This document shows positions 1-12,532 of a stretch of 64,000 nucleotides of DNA, piece by piece. The notes below the pieces were generated by a model. It was not told where the DNA came from, searched no databases, and saw only the letters and a program-made list of their open reading frames with translations. The translations under genes were made by a program, and so were the position numbers. Each line of letters begins with the position of its first letter. The stretch's first letter is position 1. The DNA lies in contig CM041465.1 in NCBI GenBank assembly GCA_023213395.1, positions 69,323,741-69,387,740 on the forward strand. Direction: 5' to 3'. The DNA is from Cycas panzhihuaensis (taxonomy: Eukaryota; Cycadophyta).

Positions 1-1495
1 GTCAACATACAAAGTACTATAATTTTAAGCTATCAAAATGTTAAAAGTGATAAATGTACTCTCAATACTTCACATTAAAGGTGAAGGAGAGGCAAAATGA
101 CTCCATGCAAGTGGAATGGAGTGAATAGATCCCCTTCTAGCTCTGATATCACATGAAGGAAAGCTGGATCTAGGGAATAAATCACTCACATGCACATAAT
201 GGTAATGGAAAATGAAAAAGAGATGAAACAAGATATGAGAGAAAGCTTGGAGGTGAGAATGAATAATTACTCCCTCCTTGAGATTTCACCTTTATTATTG
301 AGGGTGAGCATTAGGGTTAGGATTTTTTCGCCTAATGACATGAACCTAAAATTATATCTAAATGCACATAAAGTGCATTTCATTAACAGACTAATGCTAA
401 TAATATATCCTAAGGTCACATCGTTAATCTACACAAATGACCTTGACACATTAACCTCTTTCAGCCTTAATAGCCTTATATATGTATGTAATATATGAGT
501 GGGATCACCATTGAGTATTTATAATTGTATGTTAATGAATGTTCTTCAGAACTTCATCTCCTTCTTTATTTTTTGTTTATCATTTTCTGTTCTTATTTCT
601 CTATATTGATTGGTTACAGGATTAGGCCTGTAATAATAAGAATCTTAGGAGTTTATTAACTACCATCCTAACCTTTACAGGTAAATCTATTTTCTTGACA
701 TGATATGACATATTACAAACTTGTAACTATAAAAATTTATCAACATAATCAAAAGGTTAAATTACATAGTATTTAAACAATAGTTATGAAATAGAAAATC
801 ACTGGCTTTTAGATTTGATACATCTTAGTTTCTATACTTGCCTAGGGGCAAATGACTTTGTGTAATTTTCTTAGGCTTTATTGATTTAATTATTTTCTAC
901 TTTTTTTAACCTAATTCTTCCCCAAGATTTTTATATTAATGAAATGCAAGGTGCATATTATAGCCTATTAGAGTCCTAATCTTATCTAGAATAGTCTTTC
1001 ATATTACAAGTCGCTAGGATCAAAGTCTTATATTAACCAACTCTAAAAATAACTTTCTCTTAACCAATAACCCATTATGCCAATTTCAAAGCTAGTCCCC
1101 TTATTACCTTATATGGGGTCCTTTTTATCTTATCATCTAATCAACTCTCTAATAATATATTAGAAATCAAATGCCCTTTATTAAACATCCTAGAATAACT
1201 CATTTTTACCATTATTAGTGCCATCTAAAGATACCATATAATGACTTCTTAAGCTTGGTATTATGATTTTACATTATAATTAATAATATTATGTAGTAGC
1301 TTTAAACATTTATTCATAGCATACACTACTCACTAGTTACACCAACTTGTTTGAGTTAACATGAGGCCATAATTCATTCAGGACAACTTGTATTTTTTCA
1401 CTTATGAGAATAGGACAAGCTTGCATTCATTTGAGCTCTTTGTGTTTTTTTTTTTTTAACATTTGAGATATTAAGTTGGGATTTATCTAATCCAT

Positions 1496-1496
<1 letters not shown>
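1..1496. other. AT-rich intergenic stretch, no gene seen
   Basis: I see no splice-supported exon, protein motif or retroelement signature here. The 102-codon open frame at 190-498 resembles nothing I know, has no neighbouring exons, and is the kind of frame that arises by chance. Confidence 0.6.

Positions 1497-1566
<70 letters not shown>
1497..1566. repeat. Compound (CT)n(AT)n microsatellite
   Basis: About 19 CT units run directly into about 15 AT units. The array ends on the left edge of a retroelement LTR that begins near 1563, so the AT part hides that element's target-site duplication. Confidence 0.97.
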
Positions 1567-1567
<1 letters not shown>

Positions 1568-1885
1568 CAAGCTTGGCCTTGTTATCTCTCTAACATACAA
1601 AAATAGAGTAAGATAATAAAAAATAGATAGAGGTGGATGATGAATATGAAAAGCACCAAAAGAGAACCAAAGGACACTAAAGTAAATCCTAATAAGATTA
1701 TATTTATCAACATAAGACTTTAATAAGTAGGGTGCCATATATATAGAAGGATCACCCCATTATTATATTTTTTTGCCACTAAGTTAACCAATCATATGTT
1801 TTTTCTATTATTAAATACTCTTAACCTTAATGTACTTAACCTCCTAACATATTAATCCTCTAACATGTGTTGGAGGCTCATCACA
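1563..1885 (-). repeat. 3' LTR of the LARD-like element
   Basis: This copy matches 5924-5998 + 12533-12794 along its length, for example the shared words ctctctaacatacaaaaat and taagattatatttatcaaca. The left terminal TG has become TA next to the microsatellite; the right end is ...CTCATCACA. Confidence 0.8.
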
Positions 1886-1901
1886 TGTGCTCCCTCTTTA
1901 G
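1886..1901 (-). other. Polypurine tract of the LARD-like element
   Basis: The plus strand reads tgtgctccctctttag next to the LTR end; on the minus strand this is a purine run just before the LTR start TGTGATGAG, the expected place for second-strand priming. Confidence 0.6.
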
Positions 1902-4900
1902 ATGCTTTACCCTCAAACCATCTTAATATAAAAATGCATGTATCCACTACTTATTACTGTTAAAATATCATATGTAGATACATGATCATTATGTCATGAT
2001 ATAGAAATTATTATTATACTTGTTGATATGTGCACATCTCCCATTAGGTGGGAATATTTTCTAAAGAACTATGGACCTTTTAGATGGATATCATCATAAA
2101 AAAAAAAAGGCCCCATGGTGTAGTAAATCATGGATCCATAAAAATTAGGACTTAAATGCTCCTACAACCTGTATGTTGATGGCACACCACCATGTGGGGG
2201 GAAAAGATCATCCTTATCATCTAAAAGTTTACCTTGTATAATAGGTAAACCTGCAACTTCTTCTAAGAGAACTCATTGAGGCTTGATCATATTATCCTAT
2301 GGAGGAGTTATACATGAGGTGGGGTCTTTAATTTACTCATTATGGTCCATCCCATACTTGTCTAAAATTATCTCAATACTTGAGAGTTAATTAGGTTCAA
2401 ATTTCATGGCTTGTTCTTCTAAACGTTCATCCTACAACACATTATTTTCTCCCAACTAGGTGGATTTCTGGTTGACCACTTTGTCATGTGGTAAAGACGA
2501 AGATGAAGGGGCTTAAACTCGCCTTACCATAATGTCAATGAGAATCCTTTATATGTTTTCAAATATATCTTGAAATGCTTTTCTTCTTCTTTATGCTTAG
2601 TCGGTTCTTTTATAAGGCATTATGGAGAAAGTCCCTAAATCCTTAGATGGCATGCAGGACTGAAGACATTCTAAGTTATATAGATATTATTTTCTAACTC
2701 TTGGGAATGACATAGACATTATGATATACATGTAAGTATCAGTATGGTTCGTTACTCGTTCATTTCATTGATTCGATATATCATGTTTTCAGATAGTTGA
2801 AATGTGATTTGCTTACTCGCTTGGTTACTTTTCCATGCCCCTATAGTCAATGATGAGTATGGCTTCAATTGATGGATGTTAGTCCATCCATCGAGATTTT
2901 TGAGTAGGAACAAAGGTCATTTTCTCCTTTTGCAATATTCATTTTCTCTTATTTAGATCTATTAAATCTACGTTTTTATCCTATGCCACCTATTTTTTAT
3001 TACATATACATCTAAACTCCCTCATTGATTAGTTTTAGGCTAGATCTCATACATTTTTCATTGAAAAAACTTCATCTACTTCTAAAACACTAGCAATTTT
3101 GCTAGCAATAACAATACCATGAACATATTTATAATACGATTGTCACTTACCTAGATTTAGATCTATTGGTGACAGTCAACTTATTAATGTGAATTTGTTA
3201 GCCCTAGTTAGATTGCATCAGCCATAGGTTGACTCCTATCAAATTTGGATGACCCAAGAGGCTAAATCTCACCCAAATCTTCTCTTTTCCATGTGAATTT
3301 ATATCAAACCTTGAACAAAACTCATAGATTTGGTTTAATAGTTTTCCTCCATATTATAGACTAAAAACCACCCATCCTACACCTTGGATTCATCTACATA
3401 ATCCCCTCATTTTTTTCATTAGAGAGTGGGAGACCAAGATAGATAAATACCATATTATTATACTGTCAAAATTTCTCTAAAATTTGGTAATCTTGCGCTA
3501 CATCCTATGACATCTTTGATGGCATCTTAGAAGCACTACACCAACTCATCTTTGAAGACCCTTAGAGAGGAATACTTGTAGTCATTGGCCATTTCCATCC
3601 ACTTGGGATAGGTAATCCTTTCTCATTGTATTGGTATTTTGTTTCTTGGTTATCTTTCCTTCCATTTTTTTCATGCCATTCTTCATGTAAATTAGTAAGA
3701 TTTGTGTTTCCTTTTAGCATTACGCATCTTTTGTACAATAATTTGCTTTCCTTACTCCTTTTTGCTACTTCATATACTATTAGTTCTATAGTTAAAAAGG
3801 GGAAGGTGGCACCTAATTATTCTTAGGGGCCCCACTAATATTTGGGGGATAAGAGCCATTCTGAATCTCCTTTTCTCTCTCTTACTTATTGCTTTAAGAA
3901 TTAGTTCATTTGTTTTCAAATTAGCTTTGCATTGTTAAGATATTATACCCATCTAGTGTCCTTTAGTAGAACAATCTTCCTTGCAGGTTACTAACCTTGT
4001 TGTAGGAGGGAGAAGGAGGCTAAGAGTCACCTCTACTATTGACTAAACCACTTGGAACATTTCACCATAAATCATTTTAGTGGTGACTTACTATGAGATA
4101 AGGTTGAAACATCATATTTGTCCTTATGTCTTTATTTTGGAGTCTTTCACTTTCACATTTTCCCATCATAAGCATATCCAATAAGCAGAAATGTTGTCGA
4201 ATTTACTTTAGATTAGTATAGTGATCTCTTTTTATTGCCATTTGCTTCTTGGGATTCTCATAGAAAGTTGAAGGAAAGCTCCACACAACCAACAATGACT
4301 AATTTACCAGGTATGCCCTCTTTCATTTAGTTTGCTACTTTAGTTTTATTTAAATTAAACAAAAAGAAAAGAAAAGAAAGAAGTTTCTTTGTTTCATTCT
4401 CTAAAAAGAAAAGAAAGAAAAAAAAAAAAAAGGAAAAAACTTAGAGGATAGTTTTCTTATACCTATTTTCGCCTTCTTTCCCTTATAATTTTCATTCTCA
4501 AAACAAAAAAGAAAAAGAGAGAAGAAAAGAAACAATAAATAAAATTAAAAAAAATGAAAAAAAAGGATTTGTATTTTCCTTTGCTTCCCCCTTTCCCAAA
4601 AGAAAGAAGAAAAGAAAAGGAAACATCTGCATCTTTCTTTCCTTAACCATATCAAATTTCATTACATTATTTTAGGAGTAGGAATCTAAATATTTGTGCG
4701 CAAACAAAATAGATACCATACATATCATGAAACCAACAACATGTACAAGTACGAAGTTGACCTTATAAATATTCAATACTTTGGCAAATTTTGTCATCCT
4801 CTAGCAAGTTGACCTATTCAAAGTATGACAATAAGGAGGTAAGCCAGTCATGAAAAGTCTGACTCATCTACAAGACTGAAGTACATGAGTATGGTCATGA

Positions 4901-5904
4901 TTATTTTTATGATATTTTATTTTAAGCGGACTAAAAGTAGGTAATGGATTCAACTAAGCATTGAATTTAGGATTTTGGTTAAAGGTTTGGATAAGAATAA
5001 TTTAAGTTGTGGTGCTTTTCAGATTGTTATTGTATTGTTGCTTGTTAAGATTCAGATTATGGTGCATGTATGTTGTTATATTTAGGTAATATTGCTATTG
5101 TGAGTTTAACCCATGTGTAGTCAAATGTATTGCAGCTTCAAGGGTTTATCTTTTGGAAATATAATAGTCTCAATGATTTTTTATTTAATTATTTTAGAAG
5201 TGTAATAGTTTTAATGATTTTAATTTTTATAATGAATACTTTTATAATAGAAGTTGTAGAGATGAATAGAGGTACCCTACCAGACACTGACAAAGGATTT
5301 TTTGGCTCTATAGGCCCTTTGATAAACTTCCTTGCCAATACTATGGCTTGGCCCAATATCTCATGGCACTATATGCAAAGGAATGTGTGTCTTTGTAAAG
5401 TCAATAATCGTGCAGGGGTATTTGTGAAGGGTAACTTCTAGGTGCTAACTACTAACCTATACACCATAGAGGGATAAACAACTGATAGTCTTTTTAATTT
5501 AGGTTCATAGGAGGAACTTATAGGGTCCTCTGATATACCCGAAGTTATGTGGAGGCTCACTTTGATAGTTAGGTTTTATCTAAAGCTTACATAAGCATCG
5601 TTATACTATTTCAATTCATACATGGGTGTATGGTCATGTACACTTAGTTCAGTAACAACAAATCTTCATGATATTTAAAGAGCCCTAACACAAGTTCTCT
5701 ATCTACCTACTAAGGAAAAAAGGAAGGCTTGGGTGGGACTCTATTGTCCACTTGTAGCTTGACTAACATAAGATAAATTTGAGCAAAACTTTGAAATAAA
5801 TAGAAACTATAAGGAAGGGTTTGATGTGATATACCAAAGAAAAAAAATATTTCCCTTCTTCCTTGGCTTCCTTCGATTTGCTTGCTACTTCCATTAGATT
5901 CTAA
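1902..5904 (-). other. Interior of the LARD-like element, apparently non-coding
   Basis: About 4 kb without recognisable protein motifs. Short open frames exist on both strands (for example 3626-3826, 5130-5441 and 5710-5922) but none shows a domain, and none is supported by splice sites. I treat them as chance frames. Confidence 0.55.
4355..4625. repeat. Purine-rich low-complexity tract
   Basis: Repeated AAAGAAAAGAAA-type runs broken by a few pyrimidine patches, with poly-A stretches. It lies in the interior of the LARD-like element and has no coding potential. Confidence 0.85.
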
Positions 5905-5909
5905 ACCTA

Positions 5910-5921
5910 GCTCTAATACCA
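5910..5921 (-). other. Primer-binding site of the LARD-like element
   Basis: gctctaatacca on the plus strand is TGGTATTAGAGC on the minus strand, one change from the common plant initiator-tRNA-Met primer site TGGTATCAGAGC. It lies 2 bp inside the LTR edge at 5924. Confidence 0.8.
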
Positions 5922-5923
5922 TT

Positions 5924-5998
5924 TGTAATAAGCTAGTCTTGTTACCTCTCTAACATACAAAAATCTAGCAACATAACTAAAAATAGATGGAGATGGAT
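5924..5998 (-). repeat. 5' LTR of the LARD-like element, left fragment
   Basis: Begins TGTAATAAG and matches 1563-1640. It is cut by the gypsy insertion, and the LTR resumes at 12533. Confidence 0.8.
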
Positions 5999-6342
5999 TG
6001 TTACATAACCACTAGTGGTTGGTGGAACTCTTATGAATGTACTCCTTATTAGTAAGAAGTAGATGTTAATGTTGACCATTAAAATATGTGTGCAAGCTAC
6101 TTGGGGCCATCAATAGAAGCAAAGGCTAAATGCCTTTCCAATGATATTCATTTGTTAAACAACTAATTTGCCTATTTAAGGCCTTATGGATGTAAAAGAA
6201 GATTAGTTTGAAATGTGAAATTGTTGTTGCTCTTTGGTGCAATCTTTTGGTGTTCATTTTAACATTTGTTTATGATCTTTTTCTGTGTTCTATTTCTTAT
6301 TTTCTAATCAGATGTGAAGAAATATTAGGAGGTACCATATCA
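5999..6342 (+). repeat. 5' LTR of the gypsy element
   Basis: 344 bp, TG...CA, aligned end to end with 12189-12532. Shared blocks include tttgcctatttaaggcctta and the terminal CCATATCA. Confidence 0.93.
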
Positions 6343-6344
6343 AG

Positions 6345-6356
6345 TGGGATCAAAGC
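6345..6356 (+). other. Primer-binding site of the gypsy element
   Basis: TGGGATCAAAGC lies 2 bp after the LTR end; it differs from the initiator-Met site TGGTATCAGAGC at two bases. Confidence 0.8.
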
Positions 6357-7739
6357 TTAGTTATGTGACTAAGGGGAGTTGTGCAATAGGCAAAAATTAG
6401 GAAATTTTTTTCTCTAACTAGATCAAGTACTCTCTCTATATAAGGAGAGACTGAGGAAAGATCTTCTCTCAATACTCTTTCTATTAAGGAATATAACTAG
6501 AGGTATTCAGGAGTCATAAAGAATTTTTTTTTTTTTTCCCTTTAGTAATGCTCAGTACCTTTCCTTTGAATTTAATTTAGTTTAGTTTATTTTTATTTCA
6601 ATACAATACTTGGGTCATCAGTCCAAGGGTATATAACTCCACTTGGTAGCTACCCTTTCCCTTTCTACTCCTCATTCCTGGGTAGATAACTATGCATGGT
6701 AGCTACCCAAAGTAGTTAAGTAGTGACCCTATATTAGGGGTTTATAAAAATCATAAGGATCTATCATTTTAGATAAGTGTATTGTGGCTTTTCTATTCTC
6801 TGCATGAAGCACTAGAGATAACACTCCTAAACTAAGCCTAGATAGAACCTAGCTATAAAATTGAGCCTCCATGTACCTTCAGGTATATAGAAGGACCTCT
6901 CTAAGTCCCAAATCCTTCCTAATGTAGGCAAACTATTAATCATTAAAGTCTTGTAGTATAGTGGTTAGCAGTTAGCACCATGAAGCTACCTATCTTGGAC
7001 TTCTACATAAGAAGTTTATTGACAGCCTATAAAACCAAGCATACCTTATCTAGTGATTGGTAGGATTCTTACTCAAGATCTAAAGACACAAGACAATAAA
7101 TCTTTAATTGATAACTTCACATGTACTAAACATAACCATATAAGCAACTGCTTATCAACAACACTTCTAGACTATAAAGAAAAAAATAAAGAAGTCATCT
7201 CCTAGTCTCTAGGGAATTCTAATTTTCAAAATACTTCTTGGATTTAAAAATAACTAGCATAATTAGACTTGAATTTTCTTTCTTTCTTTTTTTTTTTTAA
7301 AGGAATCTATGGCCCAAAAACACTCTCAATGACTTATACATCTTATTTTTGATTAGCGTGTCATATTGATCATTTTCTACTAGCGTAATTTTAACTTAAA
7401 ATTCTAGGGTACAATGGCATATAGGCACCCCATGGATCCCACAGCCTAAAATTTTCACTTAAAAACCAATGACCGCGTCTTGATAAGCTTCTCGTGCTTA
7501 TTTTAGTGCACTAGGTGAATTTATTATACTTTCAAGGTTAATAAGCTATAGACACCCCAACTCCCCCCCCCCAACTCGGCACTTCTTTCTCATTCCCTCA
7601 CTTAATTCCCAACCTTTTTAAATCCCTTTCTTTCTATTTATCCCTACTTCATTACGTTATTATTTCTTCCTAATATTGATTCATATAATCCTCTTCTCCT
7701 ATCTCATCCCACTTGAATAATCCCATTCTCTCGTGATAG

Positions 7740-8480
7740 CTCGTGACAACAGTCATCAATGGCACCTAACTAAGGAGACAGAATCTAGACATTTAAAAAT
7801 AATCTCATATATATCAAGGAAGAATTCACCACCATACAAGAAGAGGTTACAAATACCAATGACCATAATAAAAAGGAATTTGCAACCATCAAAAGTAATT
7901 TTATGAGCTTCAAAATTGACCTTATAAACTTTTCAAAGCTACTCCAGTAAATAATCAACCAAATATAGCAGGGCCAACCAACCAGCAGTAGGCATCACCA
8001 CCTCCTCAATTCTAAAGTCATCAACGTCAGCAACCCTTCCATCACAAGATCAACATTCCCATCTTTGATCTAGATCCAAATAAGGACAATCTGAGGAGTT
8101 GAATAACTCCATCCCATGTTGATCGACAAAGAGTTCACCTTTGCGTCTATCCATCTAGATAGAAAGGCCCATTATTGGTTTCAATAGTGGCAAAAGGAGT
8201 ACCCTATGAACTGGTTCTAGGATTAATTTTATAAAAGCTTCTTTGAATAATATGAGGACATATAAAACCAAACATTCTTTAGTCAACTCACTCAACTTAT
8301 AAATGAGTTCTAAGCTATCTGAAATAGGCTCAATATGTAGCTAGATTAAACAACCTTGGTCAAAATCTATGTACCTAGACTTAAAGAATGCATTCAGATA
8401 TGTCTAAAAACATCCTTACCGAATAATTTGAGATGGGCCACAACCATGGCCAATGTAGTCGAAGAAGAATTTGCAGCAAA
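7740..8480 (+). pseudogene. Gypsy gag remnant
   Basis: The segment near 8130-8200 reads TFASIHLDRKAHYWFQ, matching the gag pattern (A..HL.G.A..W.Q) of plant gypsy capsid proteins, followed by a stretch rich in F, L and Q that resembles the rest of the retrotrans_gag domain. Several in-frame stops and shifts break it. A clear CCHC zinc knuckle was not found before the protease. The start is not defined; 7740 is where gag-like composition begins. Confidence 0.6.
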
Positions 8481-8865
8481 ATATACATTCATCTCTTAAT
8501 GAGATACACCATGGCACTATTGCTCTTGATCAATAGATGCACAATGGCCACGACCTCGATGGGAGGATCACCGAGAGGATTGTCCTACAATAGAACGCCC
8601 CATAGTATAATGACCAATAGTAAAATAAGCCACAAGATCTAAGTAAATAAACCTTGTCGAAGCCAATAAATACCAAGAAGTTGGCCTTTGCTTCTAATGT
8701 GAAAAAAAATGGACTATTAGACATGGTAAGGTCTGTAAAGCAAAACGTATAGTCTTTACCATTGATCCTATAACATTAGTTGGTGAAGATATCAATACAA
8801 ATAATAAAACCAAGGAAGACCCAACTACAGAATCCCGTATTGACTCCAAGCTAGAATCTAAACTT

Positions 8866-9180
8866 TTGCTTTCTACGCTCTCCTCTATCATCTCCTCTAC
8901 CTCATATCTTGAACCCTTCTTAGTTAAAGGCACCTTAAAGACGACTCCTATCACCATCCTAATCAATGGTAATGCATCACTTAACTTTATTAACATCTCC
9001 TTGGCTAGACAACTTAACTTATATATAGTGCCAAAAATTAGTTTCACCTGCTCCTTACCAAGATACCACAAACTCCACTATGGAGGTCTCATTAAATACC
9101 TCTATATCCAAATTGGTACATACCAATTGGATTTCAATATTTATGCCCTTTCTATAGGAGGATCGAATGCCATCTTATGA
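8866..9180 (+). pseudogene. Gypsy aspartic protease remnant
   Basis: The open frame contains ITILINGNASLNFIN, where functional elements have VLIDSGSTHNFID, so the catalytic Asp-Ser/Thr-Gly triad has become N-G-N and the enzyme would be inactive. The following LARQLNLYIVP stretch fits the downstream part of retropepsin-like domains. It lies between gag and RT in normal gypsy order. Confidence 0.78.
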
Positions 9181-9469
9181 GTTTAATAGCTCCAAACCCT
9201 TGGCACTTACAACACTAATAATTCTCCTACTAACTTATTTATTCTATTCAAACACCACTTTGGATAAATACACAAACTATATGGGCTTCAATTGCCTCCC
9301 AATAAACTCTTATCCCTTAAGCAAATAAGCAAATAACTAAATAGTAGTATCAGATACATAGTTTATCTCAATAATATTTAGCCTCAAGTAGGCATTTACG
9401 TTGATACCCAAACCATCCTCAGTAAGTATCAATCTATTTTTTACCCACTTCCCAATAACCCCCCCTTAA

Positions 9470-10150
9470 ACGAGGCTTACATCACACCATTGAACTTCAA
9501 AACCCTTATAACCCCATTAGATTACAATGGAACTCATGGACATAGGAATAATACAAACTAGTAAAAACCCTTATGTAACACCCATTATGTTTGTTAGGAA
9601 AAAAGACAGTTTATTTCGACTCTGCATTGATTACTGGGAGCTTAACAAATTGACTATTAAAAATAAATTCTCCACTCCTCGAATTGATGATACGTTGGAT
9701 GAAATTCATGGAGCACCCATTTTTTCTAAATTGGACCTATAATCAAGGTATTATCAAATCCTTAATTCCTTAGAAGACCATCATAAAATCACCTTCTAAA
9801 CACACCATGGGCATTTTGAATTTTAAGTTATGACATTTGGGTTGTGCAATACCCCAGCCATATTTCAAGGTCTAATGAACAAGATCTTTAGTCACTACTT
9901 TCGCAAGTTCATCATTATCTTCTTTAACAATATCCTCATCTATAGTTCCCACATATTTGATCATTTACAACATTTAAAAATTGCCCTTCAGCTTCTCTCC
10001 TAATACAAACTCTGCCAAAATGAGTAAGTATGAGTTTGGAAAGATTGAACTCCTATATTTGGGCTACATCATCTCGGTTGAAGGAGTTTGGGTAGACCCT
10101 AATAAAATTTCAGTCATCATCATGTAGCCCACCTCAAAGAACCTCACTTA
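9470..10150 (+). pseudogene. Gypsy reverse transcriptase remnant
   Basis: The frame at 9527-9742 matches RT fingers very well: ELMDIGIIQTSKNPYVTPIM, then RLCIDYWELNKLTIKNKFST and IDDTLDEIHG..IFSKLDL. It continues past a stop as SRYYQI and MTFGLCNTPAIFQGLMNKIF. The catalytic box reads FFNNILIYS where active enzymes have FFDDILIYS, so both aspartates are lost, consistent with G-to-A decay. RELNKL has become WELNKL (CGG to TGG). Confidence 0.92.
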
Positions 10151-10700
10151 ATTATGAGCCTTCCTTGGACTCACATGCTTTTATCACTACTACATAAAGA
10201 AATATGCTTTCATTATTGCCCCTCTAACCACTTTACTTTGCAAGGACTCCTTTTAGTGGTCCTTTAATAATAAGGATGCATTTAACCATCTAAAATTGCT
10301 TATGCCTACCACTATAGTATTAACTACCCTAAAATTTTCACAACCATTCAAGCTCGAATATGACACCTTAGGAGTAGGCTTAGGCACTATCATGATGCAA
10401 AATTTCCATCTAATTGCCTTTGAAAGTTGGAAACTTAAAGATCGCGAATGTCGAGTTTAACTTACCAAAAAGAGATGAAGCCCATCCTCTATGCAATTGA
10501 CAAATGGTATCAATATTTACTCAGATCCAAATTTACTATCTTAACTGATCACCATAGTCTTTATTACCTCTTCGATCAACTTGTCCTTTTTGAAGAACAA
10601 GCAAAGTAGGTTGATCACCTACAACTGTTTGACTTCACCATATCTTATAAAAAGGGCAAAGAAAACTCGTAGTTGATGCCCTCTCTTACCTAATTTCAGA
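10150..10700 (+). pseudogene. Gypsy RNase H remnant
   Basis: Recognisable pieces include LKLLMPTTIVLTTLKFSQPF, the IAFESWKLKDRECRV segment (family: IAYESRKL...E) and MPILYAIDKWYQYLLRSKF with ILTDHHSLYYL (family: ILTDHKSL.YL). Stops and at least one frameshift interrupt it. Confidence 0.85.
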
Positions 10701-10739
10701 ACCATCTGAGCTTATATTACGAACCATCTCTAGCCCCCA

Positions 10740-11880
10740 ACTTACGTGGCTATAAGAATTAGTAGAAGATAATCAATCCTAGCTAGATTTTGCTAAGTGG
10801 TCCTAAAAAATTCAACATTAAAAGGATTGGATCTCATACAACACATGTCTTCTCTATAAAAATTGAATCTTTGTCCATCTATCATATCCCTTCATTCTTC
10901 GTATCTTAACCAAGTACCACACCATCCCTTTAGGAGGTCAGTCAAGTTTTGATAAAACCTATGGATGCACCTGATTTGACTTCTACTGGTCTCAAATGAA
11001 ATCATCCATACTGACCTTTAGAACAAAATGTGGTGCTTGCTAATGTAATAAAGTAGACACGAAGGCTTAGCCTAGGCTTCTCCAACCCCCTCAACCCCTT
11101 TAAATATCACAAGGCAAATGGTAATATATTGCCATGGATTTCATCATAAAGCTTCTATAATCTATTGGAAATGATTCCATTTAGGTAGTCATTGATCAAC
11201 TAACAAAGTATGTATAATTTCTACCAATCCACTCATCCTATTAAGCCCTTTGCCTAGCTGACTTATACATCCAATTCATGTTTCGCCTCCATAGATTTCC
11301 ATCCATCATAGTTTTATATTAGGACCCTAAATTCACATCTTCTTTTAGCAAGAACTCTTCCATGCAGTTGGCACCTCTTTTAATATGAGTTCTTCTTATC
11401 ATCCCCAGATAGATGATTAATCTGAGGTCCTTAATAGAACTTTGAGATATATCTCTACTGTTTTGGGTCCAAATACCAAAATTGATGGACCTCCTAATTA
11501 GCTCTAGTAGAATACTGGTATAACTCATCATACCACTTTGCAATTGGCATGCCCCCCTTCATGGCCTTATATAGTTATCCCCCACCTTTCCATCACACAT
11601 TGGCCACTAACCTACATACAGCCTCAGTACAATAGAAATTACAAGACATGGACAAAATCCTAAACACTCTTAAACAAAACCTGGCAATGGCATAGAATTG
11701 TATGAAGCAGCTTGTTGATTGCCATCACTCTAATCGATCCTTTTCTATTAGTGATATGGTCTTTGTTTGCCTCTAATCCTATAAGCAACAGTCACTCTGC
11801 CATAACAAAAACCATAAACTTAATCCTTGATACTATAGTCCCTATAAGATCAACCAACACGTTGGTGAAGTTGTTTATGC
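10740..11880 (+). pseudogene. Gypsy integrase remnant
   Basis: After RNase H, the reading continues through HTIPLGGQSSFDKTY and the zinc-finger region, then VIDQLTKYV.FLPIHSSY matching the core (V.DRLTKYAHF.P..H.Y). The EVAYVLDL piece (family GEVAYKLDLP) lies near 11870. Multiple stops. Order and content fit a gypsy pol. Confidence 0.82.
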
Positions 11881-12165
11881 CCTTGACCTCCTTTCTGATA
11901 CCAAGATCCATAATATCTTCCATGTGTCATGCCTCAAAAAGCTCCTTGGAAATTCTATTATCCCACAGACCACTTTCTCAATCCTCATTGAAGAGCAACT
12001 CCTAATTATTCCCCAGACTGTATTTTGGATACCAAACACTGTCGTCTTTGGAATAAGACCATTTCAAAACATCTTGTGTAATGGACTGACAACAGACCTA
12101 AGGAAGTGACATGGGAACCAGAAGAATTCATCAAGTAGCAGCCACATCTCTTACGTTATAGGAAC
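11880..12165 (+). pseudogene. C-terminal integrase and chromodomain-like tail
   Basis: IHNIFHVSCLKKLLGNS is the conserved end of plant gypsy integrases. About 60 codons on, ISKHLV...WTDNRPKEVTWEPEEF can be read across a frameshift and matches the chromodomain motif V.W.GLP...ATWEPE.. of chromoviruses. Confidence 0.75.
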
Positions 12166-12175
12166 TCAGCGTCTT

Positions 12176-12188
12176 AGGGGAGGGGACA
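12176..12188 (+). other. Polypurine tract of the gypsy element
   Basis: AGGGGAGGGGACA ends exactly at the 3' LTR start TGTTACATAA. Confidence 0.88.
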
Positions 12189-12532
12189 TGTTACATAATT
12201 ATTAGTGGTTGGTGAAACTCTTATGAATTTACTCCTTGTTAGTAAGAAATAGATGTTAATATTGACCATTAAAATGTGTGCATAAGCCGCTTAGGCCCAC
12301 CAATAGAAGTGAAGGTTGAGTGCCTCTCTAATGAGATTCATTTGCTAAATGACCAATTTGCCTATTTAAGGCCTTATGGATGTAAAAGAAGATTAGTTAA
12401 GAATGTGAAATTGTTATCTCCCTTTGGTGTGATCTTTTGGTGTTCATTTTAGTATTCATTTGTGGTCTTTTTCTATGTTATATTTTCTATTTTTTGTTCA
12501 GGTGCGAGGAAATAATGGGAGGAACCATATCA
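12189..12532 (+). repeat. 3' LTR of the gypsy element
   Basis: 344 bp, matching 5999-6342 from TGTTACATAA to CCATATCA with scattered substitutions that suggest an old insertion. Confidence 0.93.

Larger units (their letters stand above)
5999..12532 (+). mobile_element. Ty3-gypsy retrotransposon (chromovirus-like), structurally complete but decayed
   Basis: A 6.5 kb element with two 344-bp LTRs of equal length, both TGTTACATAA...CATATCA, a primer site just inside the left LTR and a purine tract just before the right one. Between them, in plus-strand order, lie remnants of gag, protease, reverse transcriptase, RNase H, integrase and a chromodomain-like tail. Integrase after RNase H is the gypsy order, and the tail WEPEEF-like stretch points to a chromovirus. 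Every reading frame is broken by stops and shifts. It sits inside the right LTR of the older LARD-like element. Confidence 0.93.

Noticed and set aside
300-330. Telomere-like word (ttagggttaggat)
   Set aside because: Fewer than two units of the plant TTTAGGG repeat; too short to mean a telomeric tract.
1487-1738. 83-codon minus-strand frame with (YI)n and (RE)n runs
   Set aside because: It is a translation of the microsatellite and LTR edge, not a protein.
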